The notes beneath the pieces are model-generated. The model ran no database searches, was not told where the DNA came from, and worked only from the letters and a program-made list of their open reading frames with translations. A program made the translations under genes and the position numbers. Of a stretch of 62,927 nt of DNA, positions 17,068 to 24,777 are shown one piece after another. This DNA comes from Candidatus Saccharimonadota bacterium (GTDB lineage Bacteria > Patescibacteriota > Saccharimonadia > Saccharimonadales > Saccharimonadaceae), in the NCBI GenBank assembly GCA_016282495.1, contig JAEEKR010000013.1:1-62927 (forward strand), written 5' to 3'. Position 1 is the first letter of the stretch, and each line of letters opens with the position of its first letter.

Positions 17068-17622
17068 TTAGGAGATTTTTCTAGGGGCGGGAGCACGTTC
17101 GATGATGGCATCTAGAACTTGTTCAACATTTAAACCGGTTTTGGCGGAAACACCGATGATCTCATCTTCTTTGCAACCAAGAAGGTTTATAATTTCCTTT
17201 TTGACTTTTTCGACATCAGCGGCGGGGAGATCTATCTTGTTGATAACTGGGATAATGTAGAGATTTTGTTCGAGCGCAAGATAGACGTTGGCAAGAGTTT
17301 GGGCTTGAATGCCCTGCGTGGCATCAACAACTAAGACGGCGGTTTCAACGGCCTGGAGAGAACGAGAGACTTCATAAGAAAAATCGACGTGACCGGGAGT
17401 GTCGATAAGATTTAGCTCGTAGCCTTTATAGTGCATCTGAACTGGGGTGAGTTTAATCGTGATCCCCTTTTCACGCTCGAGTTCCATGGAATCCAAAAGT
17501 TGCGCTTTCATTTCGCGTTTTTCGACAGTGCCAGTGATTTCCATCATACGATCGGCAAGAGTGGATTTGCCGTGATCAATATGGGCGATGATACAAAAAT
17601 TACGAATTTTATCGGTGTTCAT
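17068..17622 (-). CDS. lepA: LepA (EF4) GTPase-domain half
   Basis: A 184-residue protein equal to the complete G domain of EF4: G1 HIDHGKS (14-20), switch I region with REKGITIK, G3 DTPGHVDF (74-81), G4 NKID (128-131) and G5 SAKTG (159-163). It stops at RAPAPRKIS, the natural linker before domain II, where the second half (13027-14250) resumes without loss. An upstream ATG in the same frame lies inside tilS on the other strand and is unlikely; MNTDK at 17622 matches the family start. The promoter is divergent from tilS and shares its -10 palindrome. I infer a split but possibly functional EF4. Confidence 0.92.
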   Translation of the reverse strand: MNTDKIRNFCIIAHIDHGKSTLADRMMEITGTVEKREMKAQLLDSMELEREKGITIKLTPVQMHYKGYELNLIDTPGHVDFSYEVSRSLQAVETAVLVVDATQGIQAQTLANVYLALEQNLYIIPVINKIDLPAADVEKVKKEIINLLGCKEDEIIGVSAKTGLNVEQVLDAIIERAPAPRKIS

Positions 17623-17627
17623 TGTGG

Positions 17628-17637
17628 TATAATTATA
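17628..17637. promoter_or_regulatory. Overlapping divergent -10 boxes of lepA-N and tilS
   Basis: The sequence TATAATTATA holds TATAAT on the + strand (17628-17633, 8 bases before the tilS ATG) and TATAAT on the minus strand (17637-17632, 9 bases before the lepA ATG). Only one polymerase can bind at a time. Confidence 0.65.
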
Positions 17638-17641
17638 AAAC

Positions 17642-18496
17642 ATGAAGCGCGTTTTGGCAATTTCTGGCGGGGTGGACTCAATGGTGCTGCTTGATTTTTG
17701 TGTGAAAAAATACCCATTAGATGAGCTTCTCGTGGCGCATTTTGACCATGGCACTAGACCGTCTGCTGGCGATGATTATCTTTTTGTGGAGAAAAAGTGC
17801 CAGGAACTAGGAGTAAAGTTTGCGGGAAAGCACGCCAAGCTTGGCGCAGGTGTTTCGGAAGAAAAAGCTAGGAATGCTAGGTATGAGTTTTTTTATAGTT
17901 TGCTTGGTGACGATGATGTGTTGATGGTGGCACACCATTTGGATGATTTAGTGGAGTCGGTAGTGATTAATTTCTTGCGCGGAACTGGTTGGCGCGGGCT
18001 AGCAGTAATGGATTCACCCAAAATTGAACGTCCATTTTTGTCTTGGACAAAGAATGATATTTTGAAATATGCTTTTGAGCATAACGTTGTTTTTCGAGAA
18101 GACCCAACAAATTCTTCGGACGAGTATTTAAGAAACCGCGTAAGATTCGCAGCCCGAAGTCTAGATCGTAAAACGAAGGAAAGTATTTTAGATTTAAGAA
18201 ATCGCCAAATTGAAATAAAAAATAAAATTGAAAAGACCAGTGGTGAATTTGTTTTAGACAATAAAGTTGAAGTAGGCAAAAACAAGTTTGTTTTTCCGCG
18301 CGAGTTGTTTTTTGATCTTGATGAAAACTTAGCAATGGAATTATTGAAGATTATTTTAAATGAAAAGGACATCGCTTGCACGCGCCCACAACTTTTGAAT
18401 TTTCTTGATGCAATTTTAAATTATCAACCTGGAAAATATTTTAATTTGCCAGGTGGGAGACTCGCCAGAATTGATAAAAAAACGTTTATGGTATAA
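17642..18496 (+). CDS. tilS: tRNA(Ile)-lysidine synthase
   Basis: TilS converts C34 of the CAU-anticodon tRNA-Ile to lysidine so that it reads AUA. The 284-residue protein has the N-type PP-loop SGGVDSM (8-14), the HFDHG motif, [20 protein letters not shown] and [13 protein letters not shown] with [16 protein letters not shown]. The C-terminal TilS domain found in longer enzymes is missing, as in compact genomes. The start is 8 bases after TATAAT and has no ribosome-binding site. It is followed after 7 bases by the PRC-barrel gene, which has its own -10 box. Confidence 0.95.
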   Translation: MKRVLAISGGVDSMVLLDFCVKKYPLDELLVAHFDHGTRPSAGDDYLFVEKKCQELGVKFAGKHAKLGAGVSEEKARNARYEFFYSLLGDDDVLMVAHHLDDLVESVVINFLRGTGWRGLAVMDSPKIERPFLSWTKNDILKYAFEHNVVFREDPTNSSDEYLRNRVRFAARSLDRKTKESILDLRNRQIEIKNKIEKTSGEFVLDNKVEVGKNKFVFPRELFFDLDENLAMELLKIILNEKDIACTRPQLLNFLDAILNYQPGKYFNLPGGRLARIDKKTFMV

Positions 18497-18503
18497 TTAA
18501 GGT

Positions 18504-19118
18504 ATGCTAATTAATGGGTCAAAGCTGAACAATCTCAAAATATTAAGCCTTCATGTTGGTGGACCAATCGCCTCGATAAAAAGGGCTATCGTTGACCCAA
18601 ATAATCTCAAAATCATTGCCTTTGACGTAGGCGGTCCAATTATTCGTAATGGAGAAGCCGGAAATGTTTTAGACGTTGCAGACATACGCGAAGTGGCAAA
18701 CATTGGTCTGATAATTGATTCGACCGACGATTTAGTTGAACAAGAAGACGTTATAAGAATTGATAATATTATGAAGCTGAACTTTAATCTTGTAGGATTA
18801 AAAGTTAGGACGAAAAAAGGTGATAAGCTCGGAAAAGTGGAAGATTATGTGCTTGATACAGAAACTTTTACAATTCATCAGCTTATAGTGCATCGCCCAG
18901 CTGCAAAAGCATTCTTAGACCCAGAACTTATTATTCCTAGAAGTGAAATTGTTGAAATCAACGACTACGAAGTAATCGTGAAGGACGAAAAAAAGACCGC
19001 GAAAAAGAAAGCTACAGCGCCGAAAAAAGATTTTGTGCCTAATTTTGTGAATCCGTTTCGAGAACCAACGTTCTCGACAATGCGTAGTCGAAACCCTGGC
19101 GAACGAGATACTGAATAA
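18504..19118 (+). CDS. PRC-barrel domain protein
   Basis: A 204-residue protein with two PRC-barrel-like modules: residues ~1-75 (MLINGSKLNNLKILSLHVGG, INxPNNLKIIAFDVGG-like strands) and ~90-155 (LVGLKVRTKKGDKLGKVEDY, VLDTETFTIHQLIVHRP). A lysine- and alanine-rich tail follows. PRC barrels occur in RimM and in photosynthetic or RNA-linked adaptors; the role here is unknown. The ATG is six bases after TATAAT (18492-18497, in a TATGGTATAAT context), so it is probably leaderless. Its last 80 bases overlap the end of recX on the other strand; the overlapping tail is low in conservation signals. Confidence 0.75.
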   Translation: MLINGSKLNNLKILSLHVGGPIASIKRAIVDPNNLKIIAFDVGGPIIRNGEAGNVLDVADIREVANIGLIIDSTDDLVEQEDVIRIDNIMKLNFNLVGLKVRTKKGDKLGKVEDYVLDTETFTIHQLIVHRPAAKAFLDPELIIPRSEIVEINDYEVIVKDEKKTAKKKATAPKKDFVPNFVNPFREPTFSTMRSRNPGERDTE

Positions 19119-19767
19119 GTTTGTCATCGTCATATCTAGTACGTTTTTTGGCGATGATTTTTTTGATTTCGTCTTCGTCGTTTCTGGCTGTATTTTCTAG
19201 AACTTGGTCGATGATTTGTTTGTCGATGCCTTTTTTCATGAGCTCAAGTTGTAGGCGTTTTTTGCTGATGCCCTTTTTAACGAAACGGTTTTCTACATAA
19301 TACTCAGCGAATTTTTGGTCGTCTAAATAGCCCTTTTCTATTAGTCTCGAAATAATATCATTGGTTTCATACTCGCCAAAGCCGTAAGGTTCTTCCTCGG
19401 ACACGCTCGAGGGCGCTCGCCCAGGCTTATGGTCCGAGGAAGAACTTACGTTTTTGGCGAAATAATTCCTGGCTTTTTTCCTATTCAAATAGTCTTTAGT
19501 TTCGCGGATGGAATGCGGGCGAGTAAGGACCCATTCTAGAGTCCGTTGATAGAGTTTGCCAAAAGTAGAGGCCTTTTGGTATTCTTCTAATTGTTCCTTG
19601 GTGAGGCTTTGGCCTTTTTTTAGTTTAAAATCTACAATTTGAGCAATATCTAAGGAAAAACTGTATTTGTTGTTTATAAAAATGTTAGCCCTGTTAGGAT
19701 TTTTAACGCCTTGTTTGATATCGGTAACTAAGAAAGAATTGGCTGCGCTACTAGCACTTTCGTTCAT
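19039..19767 (-). CDS. recX: Regulatory protein RecX with a palindromic in-frame insertion
   Basis: RecX binds RecA filaments and limits recombination. The 242-residue protein has the three-helix repeats: TLEWVLTRPHSIRETKDYLN, DIISRLIEKGYLDDQKFAEY, VENRFVKKGISKKRLQLELM and RTRYDDDKLIQYLVRQGFDY. Between the first and second repeats, residues about 106-128 come from a palindromic element (19383-19450). I chose ATG 19767 (MNESASS); longer starts lie inside the NUDIX gene. A TTGACA at 19794-19789 is present, but the -10 region overlaps the start, so the promoter is unclear. recA is two genes upstream on the same strand, as is common for recX. The 3' end overlaps the PRC-barrel gene by 80 bases. 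Confidence 0.9.
   Translation of the reverse strand: MNESASSAANSFLVTDIKQGVKNPNRANIFINNKYSFSLDIAQIVDFKLKKGQSLTKEQLEEYQKASTFGKLYQRTLEWVLTRPHSIRETKDYLNRKKARNYFAKNVSSSSDHKPGRAPSSVSEEEPYGFGEYETNDIISRLIEKGYLDDQKFAEYYVENRFVKKGISKKRLQLELMKKGIDKQIIDQVLENTARNDEDEIKKIIAKKRTRYDDDKLIQYLVRQGFDYALSRTLVLETDSQN
19383..19450 (-). repeat. Palindromic element copy 2, inside recX
   Basis: The best-preserved copy. Arms at 19383-19402 and 19432-19450 match over 19 bases apart from one extra G, and hold CGTAAG plus TTCTTCCTCGGAC. The 29-nt core (19403-19431) has the mini-hairpin GGGC-GCTC-GCCC; the tyrS copy has GCC-GCTC-GGC, so both strands of that stem changed together. In the recX frame it encodes SSDHKPGRAPSSVSEEE, the same frame as in tyrS. 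Confidence 0.85.
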
Positions 19768-19783
19768 ATTATCATACTTATGG

Positions 19784-20350
19784 TTATTTGTCAAGATTTC
19801 CATGAGCTTTGAGCTTTTTCTGGAAGTATTTTGTAAAGATGCCAGAAGTAATATCGTCTTTAGCGAGCGGCTCTTTGCCGTAAGTTTTGCGAAACTCTTC
19901 ATAGTCTTTTAATGGTACCCATTTGACCGTTTCGACTTCGCCGTCATCAAATGAAAAATTTTCTTCGTGGTTAGTATAATCTGCGGCGAACATATTATAA
20001 AATGCAATGTCTCCTTTAAAGGCCAAGATGAGTTCTAAATCGTCTTTATTTAAATCACGAACGCCAAGTTCTTCGCTGAGTTCGCGCTCGCCAGCTTCGG
20101 CAAAAGTTTCGCCATAGTTAACGTGACCGCCTACGGAAGCGTCCCATTTTCCAGGAAAACGATCTACGCCCATGCTTCTTTTTTGGAAAAGGAATTCTAC
20201 ACTATCTTCCGTAAAACGATATAGCCAGATAATCGCGCCGCCATAAGGGGCTCGGCCTTCGGCATGATTTCCAAGTTCGGAAGGACGGCCACCGTTCATA
20301 AGTGGCTCGCCATTTTTATTATATTCTTGCCAAAGCTCTCCGGTATGCAT
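19784..20350 (-). CDS. NUDIX hydrolase
   Basis: A 188-residue NUDIX protein with the full box GGHVNYGETFAEAGERELSE followed by ELGV. NUDIX enzymes hydrolyse nucleoside diphosphates linked to another group. The FQKRSMGVDRFPGKWDASVG lead-in and overall length resemble the IDI-like/MutT group; the substrate is unknown. The N-terminal 55 residues (GRPSELGNHAEGRAPYGG) look like an added low-complexity stretch. Start ATG overlaps the recA stop (TAATG) and uses the GAAGAGG within the end of recA, so it is expressed from the recA operon. Confidence 0.88.
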   Translation of the reverse strand: MHTGELWQEYNKNGEPLMNGGRPSELGNHAEGRAPYGGAIIWLYRFTEDSVEFLFQKRSMGVDRFPGKWDASVGGHVNYGETFAEAGERELSEELGVRDLNKDDLELILAFKGDIAFYNMFAADYTNHEENFSFDDGEVETVKWVPLKDYEEFRKTYGKEPLAKDDITSGIFTKYFQKKLKAHGNLDK

Positions 20351-21381
20351 TAGGCCTCTTCTGATTGTTTTGCTTTTTCGCGAACTTGTTTTTCGATTTT
20401 AGCCATAAAGTCTGGTTTTTCTTTGAATAACTTTTTGACGGCTTCGCGGCCTTGGCCGATGGTTTCGCCATCGTATTTGAAGAAGGCGCCGGATTTTTCG
20501 ATAACGCCATATTGAACGCCGAGGTCGAGGATGTCGCCAGTTTTGGAAATGCCTTCGTTATACATGATGTCAAATTCGGCAGTGCGGAATGGTGCAGCGA
20601 TTTTGTTTTTGACGACTTTGATCTTGGTGCGGTTGCCGGAAATATTGTCGCCATCTTTGATTTGGCCAATACGACGAATGTCGATACGAACGGAAGCATA
20701 AAACTTGAGAGCGTTGCCGCCAGTAGTGGTTTCTGGGTTACCAAACATGACACCGATTTTCATGCGGATTTGGTTAATAAAGATAACTGTAGCTTTGGAT
20801 TTGCTAATGATACCAGTGAGTTTGCGCATGGCTTGGCTCATTAAGCGGGCTTGGAGGCCCATTTGAGCATCGCCCATGTCGCCGTCGATTTCGGCTTGTG
20901 GAACGAGAGCAGCGACGGAATCGACTACGATAAGATCGACTGCATTGGAGCGAACTAAAGTTTCACAAATTTCGAGAGCTTGCTCACCATTGTCTGGTTG
21001 AGAAATGAGCAAGTTGCTGGTGTCTACACCGATGCGCTTGGCATAGGCCGGGTCTAAGGCGTGCTCGGCATCGATAAAGGCAGCTTGGCCGCCTTGCTTT
21101 TGGATTTCGGCGATTGCATGAAGCGCAAGAGTGGTTTTGCCGGATGATTCTGGGCCGTAGATTTCGATGATGCGGCCTTTTGGATAGCCACCACCAAGTG
21201 CGAGATCAAGTGAGAGCGAGCCAGATGGCAAAAGCTCAACGTCGATTTTTTGCGTGTCGCCGAGTTTCATGATTGACCCATCACCAAATTGTTTGGTGAT
21301 TTGGGCGATTGCGAGGTCTAGAGCCTGGGATTTGCCGTCAGATTTTTTTGCTGGTTCCACCGATGCTGATTTTTTAGTCAT
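20350..21381 (-). CDS. recA: Recombinase RecA
   Basis: RecA forms filaments on single-stranded DNA for homologous recombination and, with ComEC and the pilus genes, for integrating imported DNA. The 343 residues carry Walker [10 protein letters not shown], the Walker B region [10 protein letters not shown], the L1/L2 loops ([37 protein letters not shown]) and a short acidic end EEA. The start has GGAAGG upstream. A TGGTATAAT box near 21405-21410 gives a leader of about 25 nt, so it is not leaderless. No LexA-type box is evident. It is followed by NUDIX and recX. Confidence 0.98.
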   Translation of the reverse strand: MTKKSASVEPAKKSDGKSQALDLAIAQITKQFGDGSIMKLGDTQKIDVELLPSGSLSLDLALGGGYPKGRIIEIYGPESSGKTTLALHAIAEIQKQGGQAAFIDAEHALDPAYAKRIGVDTSNLLISQPDNGEQALEICETLVRSNAVDLIVVDSVAALVPQAEIDGDMGDAQMGLQARLMSQAMRKLTGIISKSKATVIFINQIRMKIGVMFGNPETTTGGNALKFYASVRIDIRRIGQIKDGDNISGNRTKIKVVKNKIAAPFRTAEFDIMYNEGISKTGDILDLGVQYGVIEKSGAFFKYDGETIGQGREAVKKLFKEKPDFMAKIEKQVREKAKQSEEA

Positions 21382-21445
21382 TGTATTACCTTCCTGTTAG
21401 TTGTTAATATTATACCACATGGGTTGGCACGAGCTTAGCAAGACA

Positions 21446-21485
21446 AAAACACCGTCGCAAACATAAGCATGACGACGGTGTTTTA
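21446..21485 (-). terminator. Terminator of the LRR gene
   Basis: AAACACCGTCG pairs with CGACGGTGTTT around a 13-nt loop, followed on the minus strand by TTGTCTTG. Confidence 0.75.
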
Positions 21486-21493
21486 TTTATATC

Positions 21494-22825
21494 TTAGCGA
21501 GAGAATCTAACTCTCTTGCTCTTGGCTTTTGCAGCGTTTTTGGCAATTCCTGCAAACAGTAGGATGGTTGGAAGAACCACGATGGCACCATATTGAGCCA
21601 TTTCTGAAATACCAAAACCGGTGTTTGGAGCCTTGAGTGGACCAAACTGGATAATAACGTCTTTTTGGTTCTCATCTAGACCGAGGCGCTCACGAATTTG
21701 ATCTTCTGTATACTTGCCTTCCCAAGATTTTGGCACTGCAACAATTTTAAGGCTTTTATTATCAGAGAGATGAGCCCAAAGCTGGTCTTCGTCGGCTTGA
21801 GATAGGTCAACGTATACGAGCTCAGTATTTCTTGCATTTAAATAGTATAGTTCCGCTTTATTGTCTCCAAAATTAACACTTTTGATTTTGTTTTTGCTGA
21901 TATCCAAACTTTTAAGCTTAGGGTTTTTAGAGACGTCAAGTTCCTCAAGATTGTTTTCTGATAGCATCAGATATTCAAGATTTGGAAAAACAGAAGTATC
22001 TATTTTTGAAAGTCCACTTTTTTCGATTCTAATATCGATAAGTTTATCATTTTTAGACATGTCCAATTTGGAAAACGTATTGTCTAATAGTTCGAATATT
22101 GTCAGTTTCGGGTTGTGGGAAAGATCTATTTCTGATATTTTAGTGCCAGTAATGGTTAGCGTGTCTAGTTCGGCATTTTGTGACAAATCTAAACTATTGA
22201 TGTCGCCTCCCGAAATAAAGAGATATACGAGGTTTGGATTTTTAGAAACATCTAGGTTTGATGCGCCTGTGATAAAAATACTATTGAGGCTGTTACTTTC
22301 TGGAAGATTAACTACGCTAGCATCGATGACGAGCCTCTTTAATTTGCTAAAACTAGAAAGATTAAGGTTGGTCATAGCGGTGTCATCTAATGAGAGCTCT
22401 TCGATATTAGGGTTGGACGGAAAAGTGACAGAAGTGAGTTTTGGCGCACCATAAATTTCTACCGTTTTTAAATTAGTATTGGAAGATAAGTCTATACTTT
22501 CATTATCGACCCCACTCAAGCTGAGCGTCTCTAGGCTAGTTAGTCCACTCGATTCTACGAGCGTAATATTACTGTCATCATAACAATAAAGTGTTTTTAA
22601 TGACGCTTTTTGCTCTGCTGTTAATGTTGTGAGCTCGGTGCTGTTTTCGTAATTATATGAGTCTACTATACACTGAATAAATTTGTCTACGCCTGGCCCA
22701 CCAACCATCCCGCCACTAGACGGATCTTCGGCGAAAGTTGGGGAAGCAACTAGCCCAGCGCAAAATGCAGAAATAAGACCCAGCGCAAGCAGTGCTTTAG
22801 TAGGAGATACTTTTGTTTTTATCAT
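21494..22825 (-). CDS. Leucine-rich-repeat surface protein with PNTG-like anchor
   Basis: A 443-residue exported protein. The signal peptide (MIKTKVSPTKALLALGLISA, about 1-32) precedes a short helical region and about twelve LRRs (about 75-345) of the form LxLSxNxxLxxLDISxN, for example KLKSLDISKNKIKSVNFGD. The end has APNTGFG (about 398-404), a membrane helix and a basic tail (KSKRVRFSR), matching a sortase-type signal with PNTG in place of LPxTG. The LRR and anchor layout suggests an adhesin that touches a host cell or protein. It has a strong promoter, an AAGGA site and its own terminator. Confidence 0.85.
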   Translation of the reverse strand: MIKTKVSPTKALLALGLISAFCAGLVASPTFAEDPSSGGMVGGPGVDKFIQCIVDSYNYENSTELTTLTAEQKASLKTLYCYDDSNITLVESSGLTSLETLSLSGVDNESIDLSSNTNLKTVEIYGAPKLTSVTFPSNPNIEELSLDDTAMTNLNLSSFSKLKRLVIDASVVNLPESNSLNSIFITGASNLDVSKNPNLVYLFISGGDINSLDLSQNAELDTLTITGTKISEIDLSHNPKLTIFELLDNTFSKLDMSKNDKLIDIRIEKSGLSKIDTSVFPNLEYLMLSENNLEELDVSKNPKLKSLDISKNKIKSVNFGDNKAELYYLNARNTELVYVDLSQADEDQLWAHLSDNKSLKIVAVPKSWEGKYTEDQIRERLGLDENQKDVIIQFGPLKAPNTGFGISEMAQYGAIVVLPTILLFAGIAKNAAKAKSKRVRFSR

Positions 22826-22878
22826 ATTTTTCCTTTTTTGTTTTTTATTTTTTGTTTGCCAAAAATTTTTATGTTTAT

Positions 22879-22907
22879 ATTGTACTTTTTACTCCATAAT
22901 TTGTCAA
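22879..22907 (-). promoter_or_regulatory. Promoter of the LRR surface protein
   Basis: TTGACA (22907-22902), a 17-nt spacer and TACAAT (22884-22879). The start TTGACAAATT is shared with the promoter of the 898-aa surface protein. Confidence 0.75.
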
Positions 22908-22923
22908 GTGTTTTAAGGGTGTC

Positions 22924-22952
22924 TTGCAAAAAACTTATTTTTTTGGTAAAAT
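22924..22952 (+). promoter_or_regulatory. tRNA-Glu promoter
   Basis: TTGCAA (22924-22929), a 17-nt spacer and TAAAAT (22947-22952), 8 bases before the tRNA. Confidence 0.7.
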
Positions 22953-22960
22953 AATAGTGC

Positions 22961-23035
22961 GGTCTCGTAGTATAACGGTTAGTACAACGGGTTTTCATCC
23001 CGTCAATAGGAGTTCGACTCTCCTCGAGATCACCA
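22961..23035 (+). tRNA. tRNA-Glu (anticodon TTC)
   Basis: A full cloverleaf: acceptor GGTCTCG/CGAGATC, anticodon stem ACGGG/CCCGT with loop TTTTCAT, T arm GGAG-TTCGACT-CTCC, and encoded CCA. Confidence 0.95.
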
Positions 23036-23045
23036 GATTTAAAAA

Positions 23046-23073
23046 CAAGCTCTTTCGAGCTTGATTTTTGTTT
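23046..23073 (+). terminator. Terminator of tRNA-Glu
   Basis: CAAGCTC-TTTC-GAGCTTG followed by ATTTTTGTTT. Confidence 0.85.
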
Positions 23074-23087
23074 GAAAACACGATAGT

Positions 23088-23303
23088 TTAATCCACGAAA
23101 GTGTCGTTTTTGCCGTCTGGGTCGTCCATATAGATAATGCGGCGGCTTCTGAGCTCCGAAAACTTAACCGTGCGGTTTAAAACTTTGTCATATCCGGTGA
23201 GCGCAGCAAAAGGTGAAAATTGCGCAGCTCTAGCTTCTTTAGACATCCTGGCATGATGCTTTGGCTCATAATGTGGGTGGTTAATTATCTCGTCATATTT
23301 CAT
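23088..23303 (-). CDS. YolD-like protein
   Basis: A 71-residue protein with the YolD-like signature RMSKEARAAQFSPFAALTGY (about 19-38). In Firmicutes such proteins are commonly encoded behind Y-family polymerase genes. The ATG overlaps the dinB stop (ATGA), with GGAGGACATAAAGG upstream. The pair looks transferred as a unit from a Firmicutes-like donor; that is inference from family distribution. Confidence 0.75.
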   Translation of the reverse strand: MKYDEIINHPHYEPKHHARMSKEARAAQFSPFAALTGYDKVLNRTVKFSELRSRRIIYMDDPDGKNDTFVD

Positions 23304-24667
23304 CCTTTATGTCCTCCGATTTGCATATTTCTTTCCTTGCCGGTAGCGCCTTCTTCAAAATTTATCCCTTTTAATATCGCGTTCTTGCCATACCTTCTTT
23401 TGATATCAATCATAGCCTCACTCACGCGCTTTTCTTTGTCTAATTTGGCGTCTTCTTTTTCGTAATTTGTAAACAAATCCATTTGACTTAGTTCGGGCGT
23501 GTTTGGCTCAGCCATAACGTGATTTACATCAATGGTGATTCTTCTGATTAATAATTTTTTATTCACATTTTTATCAAAAAGCGATAAAACCGCATTAAGA
23601 ATTAATCTCGATGAAGAGGTTTGCTTTTTCAGATTAAAGGAACCGTGGGCTGGCTTTGGCACTGTTCGTCCGTAGAAATCTTTTGTGATTTCGCCCTTAT
23701 GATTCTTTAGACTGACTTTGTCGTAATTAATTGTTAATACGACTTGGTCAGTGGTAAGTTTCTTTCGCAGAAGTGACAAGGCAATCTCTTCGGCCATCTC
23801 GCTTGCAACTACTCTGGCTTTTTTAAATTCGTACGGTTCTTTTAAAACCTGTCCGGACGAGAAAGAATTATTTTTAGGACGATAGGCTTTGACGTCGCGC
23901 ATTTCACATGGTTCGTATCCCCAGGCGTGATCAATTAAAAGTTCTGCGCTGACGCCAAACATTTTGTAAAGAAAATCTTCGTCGCGTTCTGAGCATAGAG
24001 CGATATCCCCCATAGTACGAAGGCCGGCAGATTCGAGCCTTTTGGCATAGCCTCTACCGACTCGCCAAAAATCCGTGATTGGCGTGTGGCTCCAGAGTTT
24101 TTCGCGATAAGATTTTTCGTTTAGTTCGGCGATGCGAGCGCCATTTTCGTCTGGCTCTACGTGCTTTGCAACGATGTCCATGGCGACTTTGGCAAGATAC
24201 ATATTAGTGCCGATGCCGGCAGTTGCGGTAATGCCAGTTTCTTCGAGCACTGTGCTTAATATTTTTTGTGCTAATTCCCTAGCGGATGTTTTGTACATTT
24301 TTAGATATGAAGTTGCATCGATAAACACTTCATCGATTGAATAAGCAAAGATATCCTCTGAGGCGACAAAACGCAGATATATATTATATATCTGTGCGCT
24401 ATATCTCATGTAGTAGGCCATGCGTGGCGGAGCAATAATAAAATCCTGTTTTATTTCTTTGGCTTTTTGGATTATTTCAAAGAGCCTGGCGCGGCCGGGG
24501 ATGCCATAAGCTTTGAGTGCTGGGGACACCGCAAGACAAATGGTTTTTTCGGTGCGTGATTTATCAGCAACAGCTAGCTTGGCTGTAAGCGGATCTAGGC
24601 CACGTTCAACACATTCTACGGATGCGTAGAATGATTTTAAGTCGATCGCGATGTAGGCCTTCTCCAT
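23300..24667 (-). CDS. Y-family DNA polymerase (DinB/UmuC-like)
   Basis: An error-prone translesion polymerase of 455 residues. Catalytic motifs are DLKSFYASVE (about 9-18) and YSIDEVFID (about 107-115), followed by the thumb region TAGIGTNMYLAKVAMDI and the little-finger domain. A beta-clamp motif QMDLF sits near the C-terminus. The protein resembles the UmuC/UvrX branch from Firmicutes and their mobile elements more than chromosomal DinB; this is from the YolD partner and motif style and needs a tree. The ATG at 24667 is six bases after TATAAT (24679-24674), so it is probably leaderless. No LexA-type operator is apparent. Confidence 0.9.
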   Translation of the reverse strand: MEKAYIAIDLKSFYASVECVERGLDPLTAKLAVADKSRTEKTICLAVSPALKAYGIPGRARLFEIIQKAKEIKQDFIIAPPRMAYYMRYSAQIYNIYLRFVASEDIFAYSIDEVFIDATSYLKMYKTSARELAQKILSTVLEETGITATAGIGTNMYLAKVAMDIVAKHVEPDENGARIAELNEKSYREKLWSHTPITDFWRVGRGYAKRLESAGLRTMGDIALCSERDEDFLYKMFGVSAELLIDHAWGYEPCEMRDVKAYRPKNNSFSSGQVLKEPYEFKKARVVASEMAEEIALSLLRKKLTTDQVVLTINYDKVSLKNHKGEITKDFYGRTVPKPAHGSFNLKKQTSSSRLILNAVLSLFDKNVNKKLLIRRITIDVNHVMAEPNTPELSQMDLFTNYEKEDAKLDKEKRVSEAMIDIKRRYGKNAILKGINFEEGATGKERNMQIGGHKG

Positions 24668-24777
24668 AAGGTAATTATACTATTAAAGCCGTTGGGTATA
24701 TTTGTCTGTTTTTGTTGCGTTTTTGAAAATGTTTATGGTATAATTTTACTCATAAAAGTCATATATAAAGAGAAAGC

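Noticed and set aside
17623-17754. 44-codon N-terminal extension of the lepA G-domain gene
   Set aside because: It lies antisense inside tilS, is not like EF4 proteins, and the promoter sits downstream of it.
20238-20311. Two CATAAG-GGGCTCG-like stretches in the NUDIX N-terminus that recall the palindromic element
   Set aside because: They are a loose direct repeat, the arms do not pair well, and the core order does not match; a degenerate copy cannot be shown.
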